Positions 1 to 6,089 of a stretch of DNA of 7,738 nucleotides are shown piece after piece (the first letter of the stretch is position 1; each line of letters starts with the position of its first letter). Location: NCBI GenBank assembly GCA_021786815.1, contig JAJYMR010000379.1, positions 1 to 7,738 on the forward strand, given 5' to 3'. The notes beneath the pieces are model-generated. The model was not told where the DNA came from and searched no databases. It worked only from the letters and a program-made list of their open reading frames with translations. A program made the position numbers and the translations under genes. The DNA is from Deltaproteobacteria bacterium (GTDB lineage Bacteria; Desulfobacterota; Binatia; Binatales; Binataceae).

Positions 1-69
1 CTGACTTCGATCGTCGCCGACTGACGCCGCGGCTGGATGTGATATTTTTGTAAGTGGGACGAAGCGGCT
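1..69 (+). other. Left-edge sequence, possible tail of an upstream gene, and greA leader
   Basis: Two + strand frames run off the left edge. One reads L-T-S-I-V-A-D and stops at 22-24 (tga). Another reads about 16 residues and stops at 51-53 (taa). Either could be the last codons of an upstream gene, and the sequence is too short to choose between them or name a product. The stretch just before greA is locally AT-rich (about 40-53). It offers two modest Shine-Dalgarno candidates, GGGA at 56-59 and GAAG at 61-64, the latter five bases before the ATG. No clear -35/-10 pair is seen, so greA may be co-transcribed with whatever lies to the left. Confidence 0.25.
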
Positions 70-573
70 ATGGTTGAACTTCCAGTTGTCAAACGGTTGC
101 GCAAGGAGATGGAGAATCTCAAGCGCGAACTGACCATCGAGCTGCCCAAGGAGCTGGAGCGGGCACGCGCCCACGGCGATCTCTCGGAGAACGCCGAATG
201 GGCGATGGCGAAGCAGCGCCAGGAGTTCCTGCGGGCGCGGCTTAACAACCTCGAAGCCCGGATCGCGGAACTTTCGACGATCAATCTCGACTCGATTCCG
301 CGCGAAACCGTGGGCCTCGGAAGCAGGGTCGAACTCGAGGACCTTGATGAGGGCGGAACGATGGAGTACGAAATCGTCGTTCCCGAGGAAGTAGACGGCG
401 CGCAAAACCGCATCTCGCTCTCCTCGCCGCTCGGCCGTTCGCTGATTGGCAAGGGCGCGGACGACGATATCGAGGTGCATACGCCCAAGGGGCGCCGCTC
501 CTACATGATCAAGAAGCTTGTTACCATCCACGAACTGCTCACGCAGGAAAACGGCGGCACAAAAACCGAGTAG
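70..573 (+). CDS. greA: GreA-family transcription elongation (transcript cleavage) factor
   Basis: The protein enters the secondary channel of stalled, backtracked RNA polymerase and stimulates cleavage of the extruded RNA 3' end so that elongation can resume. It acts in the cytoplasm. At 167 aa it is close to the usual GreA length of about 158. Residues 1-75 form the antiparallel coiled coil. Its tip carries ARAHGDLSENAEW (residues 32-44) with the acidic residues D37 and E40, which match the Mg-binding pair D41/E44 of E. coli GreA. Residues 80-155 form the C-terminal FKBP-like domain, with the family signature ISLSSPLGRSLIGK (115-128) followed by an acidic DDD and a T-P-K-G turn. The N-terminus (MVELPVVKRLRKEMENLK) lacks the usual 'T..G...L' start, so this is a divergent subgroup rather than a classic E. 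coli-like GreA. The ATG at 70 gives full family length. A terminator follows directly. GreB is the alternative name within the same family, and the family assignment itself is secure. Confidence 0.93.
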   Translation: MVELPVVKRLRKEMENLKRELTIELPKELERARAHGDLSENAEWAMAKQRQEFLRARLNNLEARIAELSTINLDSIPRETVGLGSRVELEDLDEGGTMEYEIVVPEEVDGAQNRISLSSPLGRSLIGKGADDDIEVHTPKGRRSYMIKKLVTIHELLTQENGGTKTE

Positions 574-612
574 AGCGGGAATCCGCCCGCTCGCGAAATG
601 ATGTGCGAATCG

Positions 613-648
613 AGGCGGACGGCCTTTCGGCTGTCCGCCTTGCTCTTT
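613..648 (+). terminator. Intrinsic terminator after greA
   Basis: AGGCGGAC at 613-620 pairs perfectly with GTCCGCCT at 633-640. The stem continues inward through a G-T wobble (621/632) and GCC/GGC (622-624/629-631), closing on a TTTC loop (625-628). This makes a 12-bp stem with a four-base loop. The downstream tract TGCTCTTT (641-648) is U-rich but interrupted. It sits 40 bases past the greA stop. A smaller 6-bp hairpin (AGCGGG 574-579 / CCCGCT 586-591) lies immediately after the stop codon. On the - strand the big hairpin lacks an adjacent U tract, so it works best for greA, though it also lies just beyond the stop of the convergent gene at 665. Confidence 0.8.
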
Positions 649-664
649 CAGGGTGCGATTCCGA

Positions 665-1384
665 TCAGCGTTGCGTGCGAGGATCGGCGCGCATGTGTGA
701 CGGGCGCGCGCTTTTAAGCACCTTGATTTGCCAGAGCGCCACCAGTACCAGAATCAGGCCCAGAACGATCTCCAGCACGCCAACGCGCAGAAACACAGGA
801 ATCACGTGCGCAGGGCGCATCACGCTTTCCTGTTTCGGCAGCGAGAACCAAATCCCCTCCGCCATGGCAAGGGCGCCGCAAGCCCCCAAAGCGCATGGAA
901 GCGCCCAGCCGACGCGCCGCACGTGGCTTCTTTGAGTCTCGATAAATGATCGTCTCGTGTCTGCTTTCTCCAGATCCGCTTTGGCGGTTTCAGCGGCAAA
1001 GAGCAGGGCTAGCGGCATTCCGAGCAGAACGGCGAGCCAGAGCCACATGGCGGCGAGAAGTGTACGGACCAGCGTGGGCCATTCGAGGACGTACCACAGG
1101 ATGCGGCAATACGGAGGAGGGAAAAGCGCCAGAAGAATAGCGGCGCAAATGATAGAGGCCGGAACCGCGAGCCACCGCCCGGCCGGCTGCGCGAAACCCC
1201 TCGCTCTCCCAAGCCTCCTGCGCCATAGCCTGAGGAACGCTTCGATTTCACGGCGTTTTTGTTTCGTTGGGACGACGTAGCCGCGGCCCCATCCGTGCGG
1301 GTAGAACAGGATCGTGCCGTCGTCGCGGGGCTCGAAAACCCAGGGGCCCTTGAGTTCCCATCTTGGCCTGCGCGGTTCGGTCAC
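665..1384 (-). CDS. Unknown four-helix membrane protein with a soluble N-terminal motif
   Basis: I do not recognise a named family for this 239-aa protein. The first 65 residues are soluble and contain an aromatic/glycine-rich motif, GTILFYPHGWGRGYVVP (23-39), followed by a basic helix (KQKRREIEAFLRLWRRRLGR, 41-60). Four hydrophobic segments follow at about 70-90, 104-130, 157-180 and 196-221, ending in a basic tail. A charged stretch between helices 2 and 3 (KADLEKADTRRSFIETQRSHVRR, about 135-157) is probably cytoplasmic. There is no signal peptide, no lipobox and no obvious catalytic residue set. The reading frame begins with GTG at 1382-1384, preceded by GGGGG about six bases away, and ends at 665-667. 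It lies 116 bases behind guanine deaminase on the same strand, so it could be a distal operon member or have its own promoter. The short 'F-[YF]-P-x-G-x-x-G-x-G-Y-V' style motif reminds me of hypothetical proteins in other Gram-negatives, but this is from memory only. Confidence 0.7.
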   Translation of the reverse strand: MTEPRRPRWELKGPWVFEPRDDGTILFYPHGWGRGYVVPTKQKRREIEAFLRLWRRRLGRARGFAQPAGRWLAVPASIICAAILLALFPPPYCRILWYVLEWPTLVRTLLAAMWLWLAVLLGMPLALLFAAETAKADLEKADTRRSFIETQRSHVRRVGWALPCALGACGALAMAEGIWFSLPKQESVMRPAHVIPVFLRVGVLEIVLGLILVLVALWQIKVLKSARPSHMRADPRTQR

Positions 1385-1441
1385 TTTTGCCCCCGTTTTG
1401 AAGCGCGTTAAGCCAACCGTTCTGCGAGCAGACGACGAAAC

Positions 1442-1464
1442 GCGAAAAGCCCCGGTCTCTTCGC
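1442..1464 (-). terminator. Weak hairpin in the guaD to membrane-protein gap
   Basis: The 116-base gap 1385-1500 holds one modest stem-loop. GCGAAAAG (1442-1449) pairs with CTCTTCGC (1457-1464) at seven of eight positions, with a seven-base GC-rich loop. Read on the - strand it lies about 37 bases after the guaD stop and is followed by GCGTTTCG, which is not a proper U run. It may slow polymerase or protect the 3' end, but I would not rely on it as a full terminator. No clear promoter is visible in the rest of the gap. Confidence 0.3.
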
Positions 1465-1500
1465 AGGCGATCTGAACGGTACCATCGCACCCTGCCGAGG

Positions 1501-2868
1501 CTATCCGCGCCTATAACCTCTCTGGCCCAGTGCAGGATAGCATCGACGGCCGCGCACGTAGGTCTGCTCGACCGCGCGCTCACTACCAAGGAACACCAGG
1601 CGCGAAAGTATCATGTCGGGCCGGTCGCCGACCGGATAAGCTTCGCGTCCGCTGTCGAACATCGCGGGATTGATCACGACGAAATCGGCGTCCTTTCCAG
1701 GCGCGAAATTTCCCGTCACGCGCTCCAGTCCGAGCGCCGTCGCGCCGCCCAACGTCGCAAGAAAAAATGCCGTCCCGACGTCGATCATCCGCGCGCGAGC
1801 GCGCGAGCCAGGCGCAAGCGCGCGCGCCGTAGCGACGTAGACGGCGGCGCGCATCGTGGCGAACGGGTCGAGCGTCGGTCCGCCCGCAACGTCCGAGCCG
1901 AGCCCAATCCTGAGACCCGAATCGAGCATCTCCCTTAGCGGCATCATCCCGCTCTGGAGAAACAGGTTTGAGGTCGGGCAATGAGCCACGCCGCAGGAAT
2001 TTCGCGCGATAAGCGCCCGCTCGCGCGCGCCGAGATAAATGCAGTGGGCGAGAACGGTTTTCTGCGTCAGCATCCCCGCGTTTTCATAGACCTGCGTGTA
2101 GCTTCCGGCTTTCGGAAAGAGTTTTCGCACCCATTCGACCTCGGCGCGGTTTTCCGCAAGATGGGTTTGGAGATGAGCGCCGCTCGCGCGCGCCATCCGC
2201 GCCGCCTCGCGCATCAACTCGGCGCTGCAGCTTGCCGCGTAGCGCGGCGTGAACGCATACATCAGCCGTCCGCGGTCCGCGTCGTTCCATTCGCGGCAGA
2301 GTTCTTCGCTGTCGCGAAGCGAGCGCTCCGTGGTTTCGCGCAGGAAGGCCGGAACGTTGCGATCCATCATCGCCTTTCCGATCATCGCGCGGATTCCCGA
2401 GCGCTCGGCCGCGCGGAACGCAACCCGCGTGCTCTCCTTTTGCACCGAACAGTAAACCGCCGCGGTCGTCACGCCGCATGAAAGAAGCCGGGCGAAGAAA
2501 ACCGGCGCAAGGCGTGCCGCAACCGCGGGCGTGAAGTTTCGCTCCGCCGGATAGATGAAGGAGTTGAGCCAGTCGAGCAGTTCCTTGCCGTGAAGTCCCG
2601 CGACCGGATACTGCGGCAGATGCACGTGCGTATCGACGAAGCCGGGTATGAGGAGCCGATCGCTGAGATCGACGGTTTTCGCGCGCGGATGCGCCCGGAC
2701 TATCCGGCGATACTCGCCCACGCCGGCGATTGTTCCGCCGCGAATCGCGAGCGCGCCGTCCTTCAGGAACTCGATTCGGCCCGGCGCAATCGGATTCAGG
2801 AGCGACGCCCTGACGATCGAGATCGATTCGCGGGCGCTCGATGAAGGTTTGCCGCGGCGCTCGTTCAC
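1501..2868 (-). CDS. guaD: Guanine deaminase (amidohydrolase superfamily)
   Basis: The enzyme hydrolyses guanine to xanthine and ammonia, feeding purine catabolism and nitrogen supply. It is cytoplasmic and uses zinc. The 455 residues fit the family (E. coli GuaD is about 440). Metal ligands typical of subtype-III amidohydrolases are all present: H81 and H83 in PGFVDTHVHLPQ (75-86), H236 in THLAEN with the catalytic E239, H275 in LAHC, and D326 in GLGSDVAGG. Guanine-deaminase hallmarks also match: the ELLDWLN..IYPAE segment (96-109), MMDRN (167-171), the TPRY substrate-contact region (207-210), HCPTSNLFLQSG (296-307), and GNFAPGKDADFVV near the C-terminus, where the small beta-sandwich is rebuilt. 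These place it with GuaD rather than with cytosine deaminase or the s-triazine hydrolases. The start is GTG at 2866-2868. No strong ribosome binding site precedes it, but the gene lies only 18 bases after the acyl-CoA synthetase stop, so translational coupling is plausible. The N-terminal 15 or so residues are a serine/arginine-rich extension. Confidence 0.92.
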   Translation of the reverse strand: MNERRGKPSSSARESISIVRASLLNPIAPGRIEFLKDGALAIRGGTIAGVGEYRRIVRAHPRAKTVDLSDRLLIPGFVDTHVHLPQYPVAGLHGKELLDWLNSFIYPAERNFTPAVAARLAPVFFARLLSCGVTTAAVYCSVQKESTRVAFRAAERSGIRAMIGKAMMDRNVPAFLRETTERSLRDSEELCREWNDADRGRLMYAFTPRYAASCSAELMREAARMARASGAHLQTHLAENRAEVEWVRKLFPKAGSYTQVYENAGMLTQKTVLAHCIYLGARERALIARNSCGVAHCPTSNLFLQSGMMPLREMLDSGLRIGLGSDVAGGPTLDPFATMRAAVYVATARALAPGSRARARMIDVGTAFFLATLGGATALGLERVTGNFAPGKDADFVVINPAMFDSGREAYPVGDRPDMILSRLVFLGSERAVEQTYVRGRRCYPALGQRGYRRG

Positions 2869-2886
2869 GGGCGGGCTAGCGCGGCG

Positions 2887-4725
2887 TCAGTCGTCGCCGT
2901 ACATCGCCTCGATCCGCTCGCGGTAATGCGCCTGCACGACCTTGCGCCTGAGCTTGAGCGTCGGCGTAAGCTCGCCGTTTTCCTGGGTGAATGGCTCGGG
3001 GACGAGCGAGAATCCGACGATCGCCTCGACGTCGGAGAGGGACTTGTTCAACTCGCGGAGCCGCGCGTGGTAGAGCGCGCGCAATTGCGGCGACTTGGCC
3101 AGCTCCTCGACCGGCTTGCCCTCGAGGCCGTTCTCTTTGAGAAAGTCGCGCAGGTTTTCCAGGTTCGGAACGAGCAGGGCGACCAGATGCTTGCGGCGGT
3201 CGCCGACCACGCATGCCTGCGCGATATAGGGATCGCCGGTGAGCTTGTTCTCGAGCCTGGCGGGCGAGACGTTCTTGCCGCCCGAGAGCACGATTATCTC
3301 CTTCTTGCGATCGGTAATCCGGATATAGCCTTCGGAATCGATTTCGGCCATGTCGCCCGTGTGAAGCCATCCCTCCGAATCGATCGCCTCGCGGGTTTCC
3401 TGCTCGAGCCTGAAATATCCCTTCATCACGTTGGGACCATGCACCAAAAGCTCGCCGTCGGGCGCGGTCTTCACCTCTACGCTCGGAAGCGCGCGGCCCA
3501 CGGTTCCGATTTTGGTCCGGCCAAGAAGATTCGCCGAGACGACCGGGGCGGCCTCGGTAAGTCCGTATCCTTCGACCAGCGGAACCTCGGCGGCGGAGAA
3601 AAACCGGAAAATATCCGGCGACAACGGCGCTCCGCCCGAGACGAGATAACGGAGCCGATTGCCGAAAATCGCGTGGATACGATGGAAGACAAGCTTCCGA
3701 TACAGCGCCATCTGGGCTGCCAGCGTCACTGGCAGCGGTTCGCCGCGAAGCCGATATTCGGTTGCGCGCTGGCCCGCCGCGAACGCCGCTTCGAACAATC
3801 GGCGCCGAAGCGGAGAGCCCGTTTCGGCCGTTCGCCTGATACGCGTGTGTATTACTTCGAGCAGGCGCGGCACCACCAGCACCACGGTCGGATTCGTTTC
3901 GATCAGGTTGCCGGCGACCTGCGCGAGCCCTTCGGCGTAGGAAATCGTCCCGCCCGCGAGCATCACCGCGTAATAGCCGCCGGTTCGCTCGAACGAGTGT
4001 GCGACCGGCAGGAACGAAAGCGTCGAGTCGGTATCGTTGAGATCCAGCACCTCGATCGAATCGGCGGCGTTGGTGAGGATATTCCCGTGCGAGAGCATCA
4101 CGCCCTTCGAGTCGCCGGTCGTGCCCGAGGTGTAGATAAACGTGGCGAGGTCGTCGCGTTTACCCTCGGCGACTGGCGCGGGCGAGTCCGCGCTCGCCGA
4201 TTCCAGCGTCATCACGGGCGGCGTGCCGAACGAGCGCTCGCGCGCCGACGCCCCCGGATGGATTGCGATGATCGTCTCGACACCCGGAATCGAACTTCCG
4301 AAACCGAGCAGCTTTTTCACGAGTTCGTCGCCGCTGACGGCAACCACGCGCGCGGCGGAATCGTTGAGCACGTGGCGCGTCTCGTCAGCGGCGCTGGTGG
4401 TATAGAGCGGCACCACGACGGCGCCGAGGCCGAGCGCGGCCTGATCGGCGATCACCCACTCGGGGGAATTGTCGGCGAGAATCGCAATCCGGTCGCCGTG
4501 CCTGATTCCGAGGCGTACGAAACCGGCGCGAAGCCGGGCAGCAGCCTCGGCGATCGCGCTCCAGGAGAAGTCGCGCCAAATCTTGTCGCGTTTCTGGCGC
4601 AGAAAAGTACGCGAGCCATATTTGCGCGCCTGATGGTCGAACGCTTCGGCGAGCGTCGAGAACGACGCAGCCTTTGCGCGCTCCACAAGGCTCGGTGAGA
4701 TATCAGCACTGGACACGGATGCCAT
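2887..4725 (-). CDS. Long-chain fatty acid-CoA ligase (AMP-forming, FAA1/COG1022 type)
   Basis: The protein activates a fatty acid with ATP to an acyl-adenylate, then transfers the acyl group to coenzyme A, supplying beta-oxidation or lipid synthesis. It is cytoplasmic or loosely membrane-bound. From the chosen start it has 612 residues, normal for the FAA1-like group, which is longer than FadD. Numbered from that start, it shows the phosphate loop YTSGTTGDSKGV at about 198-209, an L.FLP..H.FER segment at about 236-247, SGGAPLS at about 363-369, the A5 motif GYGLTE at about 386-391, GWLHTGD with the ribose-binding Asp at about 452-458, the hinge DRKKE at about 472-476, GGKNVSP at about 482-488, and the C-terminal catalytic lysine in PTLKLRR near 591. 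The start ATG at 4723-4725 has an excellent Shine-Dalgarno sequence. A longer frame opens at a TTG at 4782 but lacks comparable support. It heads the - strand unit with guaD. Substrate chain length cannot be read from the sequence. Confidence 0.93.
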   Translation of the reverse strand: MASVSSADISPSLVERAKAASFSTLAEAFDHQARKYGSRTFLRQKRDKIWRDFSWSAIAEAAARLRAGFVRLGIRHGDRIAILADNSPEWVIADQAALGLGAVVVPLYTTSAADETRHVLNDSAARVVAVSGDELVKKLLGFGSSIPGVETIIAIHPGASARERSFGTPPVMTLESASADSPAPVAEGKRDDLATFIYTSGTTGDSKGVMLSHGNILTNAADSIEVLDLNDTDSTLSFLPVAHSFERTGGYYAVMLAGGTISYAEGLAQVAGNLIETNPTVVLVVPRLLEVIHTRIRRTAETGSPLRRRLFEAAFAAGQRATEYRLRGEPLPVTLAAQMALYRKLVFHRIHAIFGNRLRYLVSGGAPLSPDIFRFFSAAEVPLVEGYGLTEAAPVVSANLLGRTKIGTVGRALPSVEVKTAPDGELLVHGPNVMKGYFRLEQETREAIDSEGWLHTGDMAEIDSEGYIRITDRKKEIIVLSGGKNVSPARLENKLTGDPYIAQACVVGDRRKHLVALLVPNLENLRDFLKENGLEGKPVEELAKSPQLRALYHARLRELNKSLSDVEAIVGFSLVPEPFTQENGELTPTLKLRRKVVQAHYRERIEAMYGDD

Positions 4726-4730
4726 GAGAT

Positions 4731-4737
4731 CCTCCCC
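4731..4737 (-). promoter_or_regulatory. Strong ribosome binding site that fixes the acyl-CoA ligase start
   Basis: On the - strand GGGGAGG lies at 4737-4731, five bases upstream of the ATG at 4725-4723. It is the best Shine-Dalgarno match in the window and decides in favour of the 612-residue form over the TTG-initiated form that would add 19 residues (DADFDTTRD-like, no family similarity seen). Confidence 0.8.
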
Positions 4738-4825
4738 GCCAACATCGCGAGTTGTATCGAAATCCGCGTCCGAGGCAAACAAAAGCGCGTCGCCGGCCGG
4801 AAATCGGTCGATCTGGAGCCATTCA

Positions 4826-4854
4826 ATTAAAACTTTCTTATTCTGTCGTAACAG
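4826..4854 (-). promoter_or_regulatory. Candidate promoter for the acyl-CoA ligase-guaD unit
   Basis: Read on the - strand, TTTAAT (4831-4826) matches five of six bases of a sigma-70 -10 box. It is 17 bases downstream of CTGTTA (4854-4849), a poor -35 box (three of six). Transcription would start near 4819, giving a leader of roughly 90 bases before the ATG. A weak -35 overlapped by a palindrome suggests a regulated promoter. The call is by eye and tentative. Confidence 0.35.
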
Positions 4855-4859
4855 ATTAA
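4838..4859. promoter_or_regulatory. 22-bp imperfect palindrome, likely operator
   Basis: The left half TTAnTCTGT (4838-4846) is the exact inverted complement of the right half ACAGAnTAA (4851-4859), apart from the single unmatched base in each arm. The four centre bases are CGTA. Eight of eleven positions per arm are symmetric. It overlaps the -35 and spacer of the candidate ligase promoter and lies in the AT-rich pocket shared with the divergent heme genes. The spacing and size suit a dimeric helix-turn-helix repressor. I cannot name the regulator, and no regulator gene is in the window. Confidence 0.5.
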
Positions 4860-4881
4860 CGTCTTGTTCCTGATATCGACG

Positions 4882-4940
4882 GGCTCGGGTTCGCCGAGCC
4901 GGGCGCCCAGTGGCGAATGGCCGTGCGGCGAAACCGAGCC
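4882..4940. repeat. Overlapping inverted repeats in the probable ctaA leader
   Basis: GGCTCGG (4882-4888) pairs with CCGAGCC (4894-4900) as a perfect 7-bp hairpin with a five-base loop. The same left arm, extended to 15 bases (4882-4896), also pairs with 4926-4940 at 14 of 15 positions across a 29-base loop. The two structures are mutually exclusive. If the ctaA promoter lies in the AT-rich pocket upstream, both could form in its mRNA leader. No U tract follows either stem. Confidence 0.5.
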
Positions 4941-5102
4941 GAATATTGGTGCGGATCGCTCCAACGCTTGGTAAATCGCGGCGTTTGCGGGTAAGTTAGC
5001 CCTCTGGAATCACGCCGGGCCACCGTCCGGGTACGCGGCGGTGGGGCTCAGGCGTGTCCATACGCATTTTCGAAAGATCTTAAGTTCTTGGAAGTGGAAA
5101 AC

Positions 5103-6089
5103 GTGCCTTTGTCCAAGTCGCCGACGCCGCCCGGGATGCATCGCTTTGCCGTTGCCTTGGCGTGCGTCACCTTCCTGCTGCTTTTCGTGGGCGCATTGGT
5201 GATGTCGACCGGGTCAGGACTCTCGGTGCCGACCTGGCCGCTTGCGTGGGGCAAGCTGATACCGCCGCTGGTCGGCGGAGTCAGGTACGAGTACGCCCAT
5301 CGCGTGGTTGCGGGAATCGTCGTTGTCCTGACGCTCGTGATGGTCCTGTGGGCGACGATGAGCCGAAGCCGGCGAATCGTTCGGAACACGGCGATCGCGG
5401 CCTTCGGCCTGGTGCTCGTTCAGGCGCTGTTGGGCGGTCTTACGGTGCTGCTTGGCATCCCGCTGCCGATCGCAATGGCGCATACCAGCACCGCGATCAT
5501 CTTTTTCTGCACGGCCGTCTCGCTCGCGATTTTCACCAACCCCTGGTTTGAGGATGCGCCACATCTTGAGGAAGCGCCGCGGCGGATTCCGCTCACCCGG
5601 CTGTGCGTGATCACGACCGCGGTCATCTATTGCCAGATAGTGATTGGCTCGGTGGTGCGCTTCGTCAACGACGCGATCGCGATAAAGGACTTTCCGATTT
5701 TCGCCGGGCCGCTGTTTCCCGGAACTATGAGCGAGGCGATCGCGTCCGATTACGCCCATCTTGGCGGCGCGACTGCGGTCACGTTTTTCGTTCTGTGGAC
5801 GGCGATACGCGTGTTCCGCTCGCATCTTGACCAGCCGAAGCTTGTGCGCCTCGCCGAGTTGCTGCTCGTGCTGCTCGGGATACAGATCCTGCTTGGCGTG
5901 ACCACGATATGGAGCGACGGCGCCGTCATTCCGGCCTCGGCGCACGTCGCCGTCGGGGCGGGAGTCCTCGCGGCCAGCGTCGCGCTTACGATCCGCGCGT
6001 TTCGGCTCTACGGCCGCCCGCGCACAATCGCGCCGGATGCGGCTCGCAGGCCGGTTGCCGGCGTGTTCGAGCGCAAGGTGACGGTATGA
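5103..6089 (+). CDS. ctaA: Heme A synthase (COX15/CtaA family)
   Basis: The enzyme oxidises the C8 methyl of heme O to a formyl group, giving heme A for aa3-type cytochrome c oxidase. It is an integral inner-membrane protein with about eight helices arranged as two four-helix halves. Numbered from the GTG at 5103, the four heme-ligand histidines typical of the family are H66 (in YEYAHRVVAG, with the nearby conserved acidic E63), H127 (MAHTSTA), H219 (DYAHLGG) and H281 (SAHVAVG). The loop TGSGLSVPTWPLAWG follows helix 1. It lacks the cysteine pair seen in Bacillus CtaA, and the DFP loop in the second half also lacks cysteine. A Thr sits where I recall many relatives having Asp (VP-D-WPL). Start choice: GTG 5103 has GGAAGTGGAA just upstream. 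A TTG at 5088 (333 aa) and an ATG at 5136 are possible alternatives. The stop overlaps the next gene (ATGA), and the gene heads the heme A module. Confidence 0.93.
   Translation: MPLSKSPTPPGMHRFAVALACVTFLLLFVGALVMSTGSGLSVPTWPLAWGKLIPPLVGGVRYEYAHRVVAGIVVVLTLVMVLWATMSRSRRIVRNTAIAAFGLVLVQALLGGLTVLLGIPLPIAMAHTSTAIIFFCTAVSLAIFTNPWFEDAPHLEEAPRRIPLTRLCVITTAVIYCQIVIGSVVRFVNDAIAIKDFPIFAGPLFPGTMSEAIASDYAHLGGATAVTFFVLWTAIRVFRSHLDQPKLVRLAELLLVLLGIQILLGVTTIWSDGAVIPASAHVAVGAGVLAASVALTIRAFRLYGRPRTIAPDAARRPVAGVFERKVTV

Larger units (their letters stand above)
4726..5102. other. Divergent intergenic control region between acyl-CoA ligase and ctaA
   Basis: About 375 bases carry no convincing gene. The side near the ligase (4726-4820) is its untranslated leader. 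The centre (about 4821-4876) is a marked AT-rich pocket in an otherwise GC-rich region and is the likely site of divergent promoters. It holds the palindrome at 4838-4859. On the ctaA side, 4877-5050 is GC-rich and full of inverted repeats: the competing stems at 4882-4940, the palindrome GGGCGCCC at 4901-4908, and CCACCG (5020-5025) with CGGTGG (5039-5044). A second small AT-rich patch (5065-5087) immediately precedes ctaA. I could not choose a convincing + strand promoter. Confidence 0.6.

Noticed and set aside
1248..1589. A 113-codon - strand frame bridging the gap between guaD and the membrane protein
   Set aside because: It overlaps the ends of both neighbours in another frame, has no strong start signal, and its composition is that of a shadow frame.
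1791..1806. Tandem 8-bp repeat GCGCGCGA x2 within a GC-rich low-complexity patch
   Set aside because: It lies inside guaD and encodes the Arg-Ala run SRARAR. It is best explained by codon choice rather than by an element.
2926..4698. A 590-codon open frame on the + strand opposite the acyl-CoA ligase
   Set aside because: It is fully antisense to a gene with all family motifs, has an arginine-rich composition of no recognisable family, and is the usual open antisense frame produced by GC-rich codon use.
4780..4782. TTG start for the acyl-CoA ligase giving 631 residues
   Set aside because: The additional 19 residues are acidic, without family similarity. The downstream ATG has a near-perfect Shine-Dalgarno sequence.
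4841..4856. LexA (SOS) box reading of the CTGT/ACAG pair
   Set aside because: The spacing between CTGT and ACAG is 4 bases, not the 8 of the gammaproteobacterial site, and the flanking genes are not SOS genes.
5909..6085. An N-terminal extension of heme O synthase reading back into ctaA
   Set aside because: The extension is Arg/Gly-rich out-of-frame ctaA sequence. The ATG at 6086 has a good ribosome binding site and gives the standard 300-residue family length.
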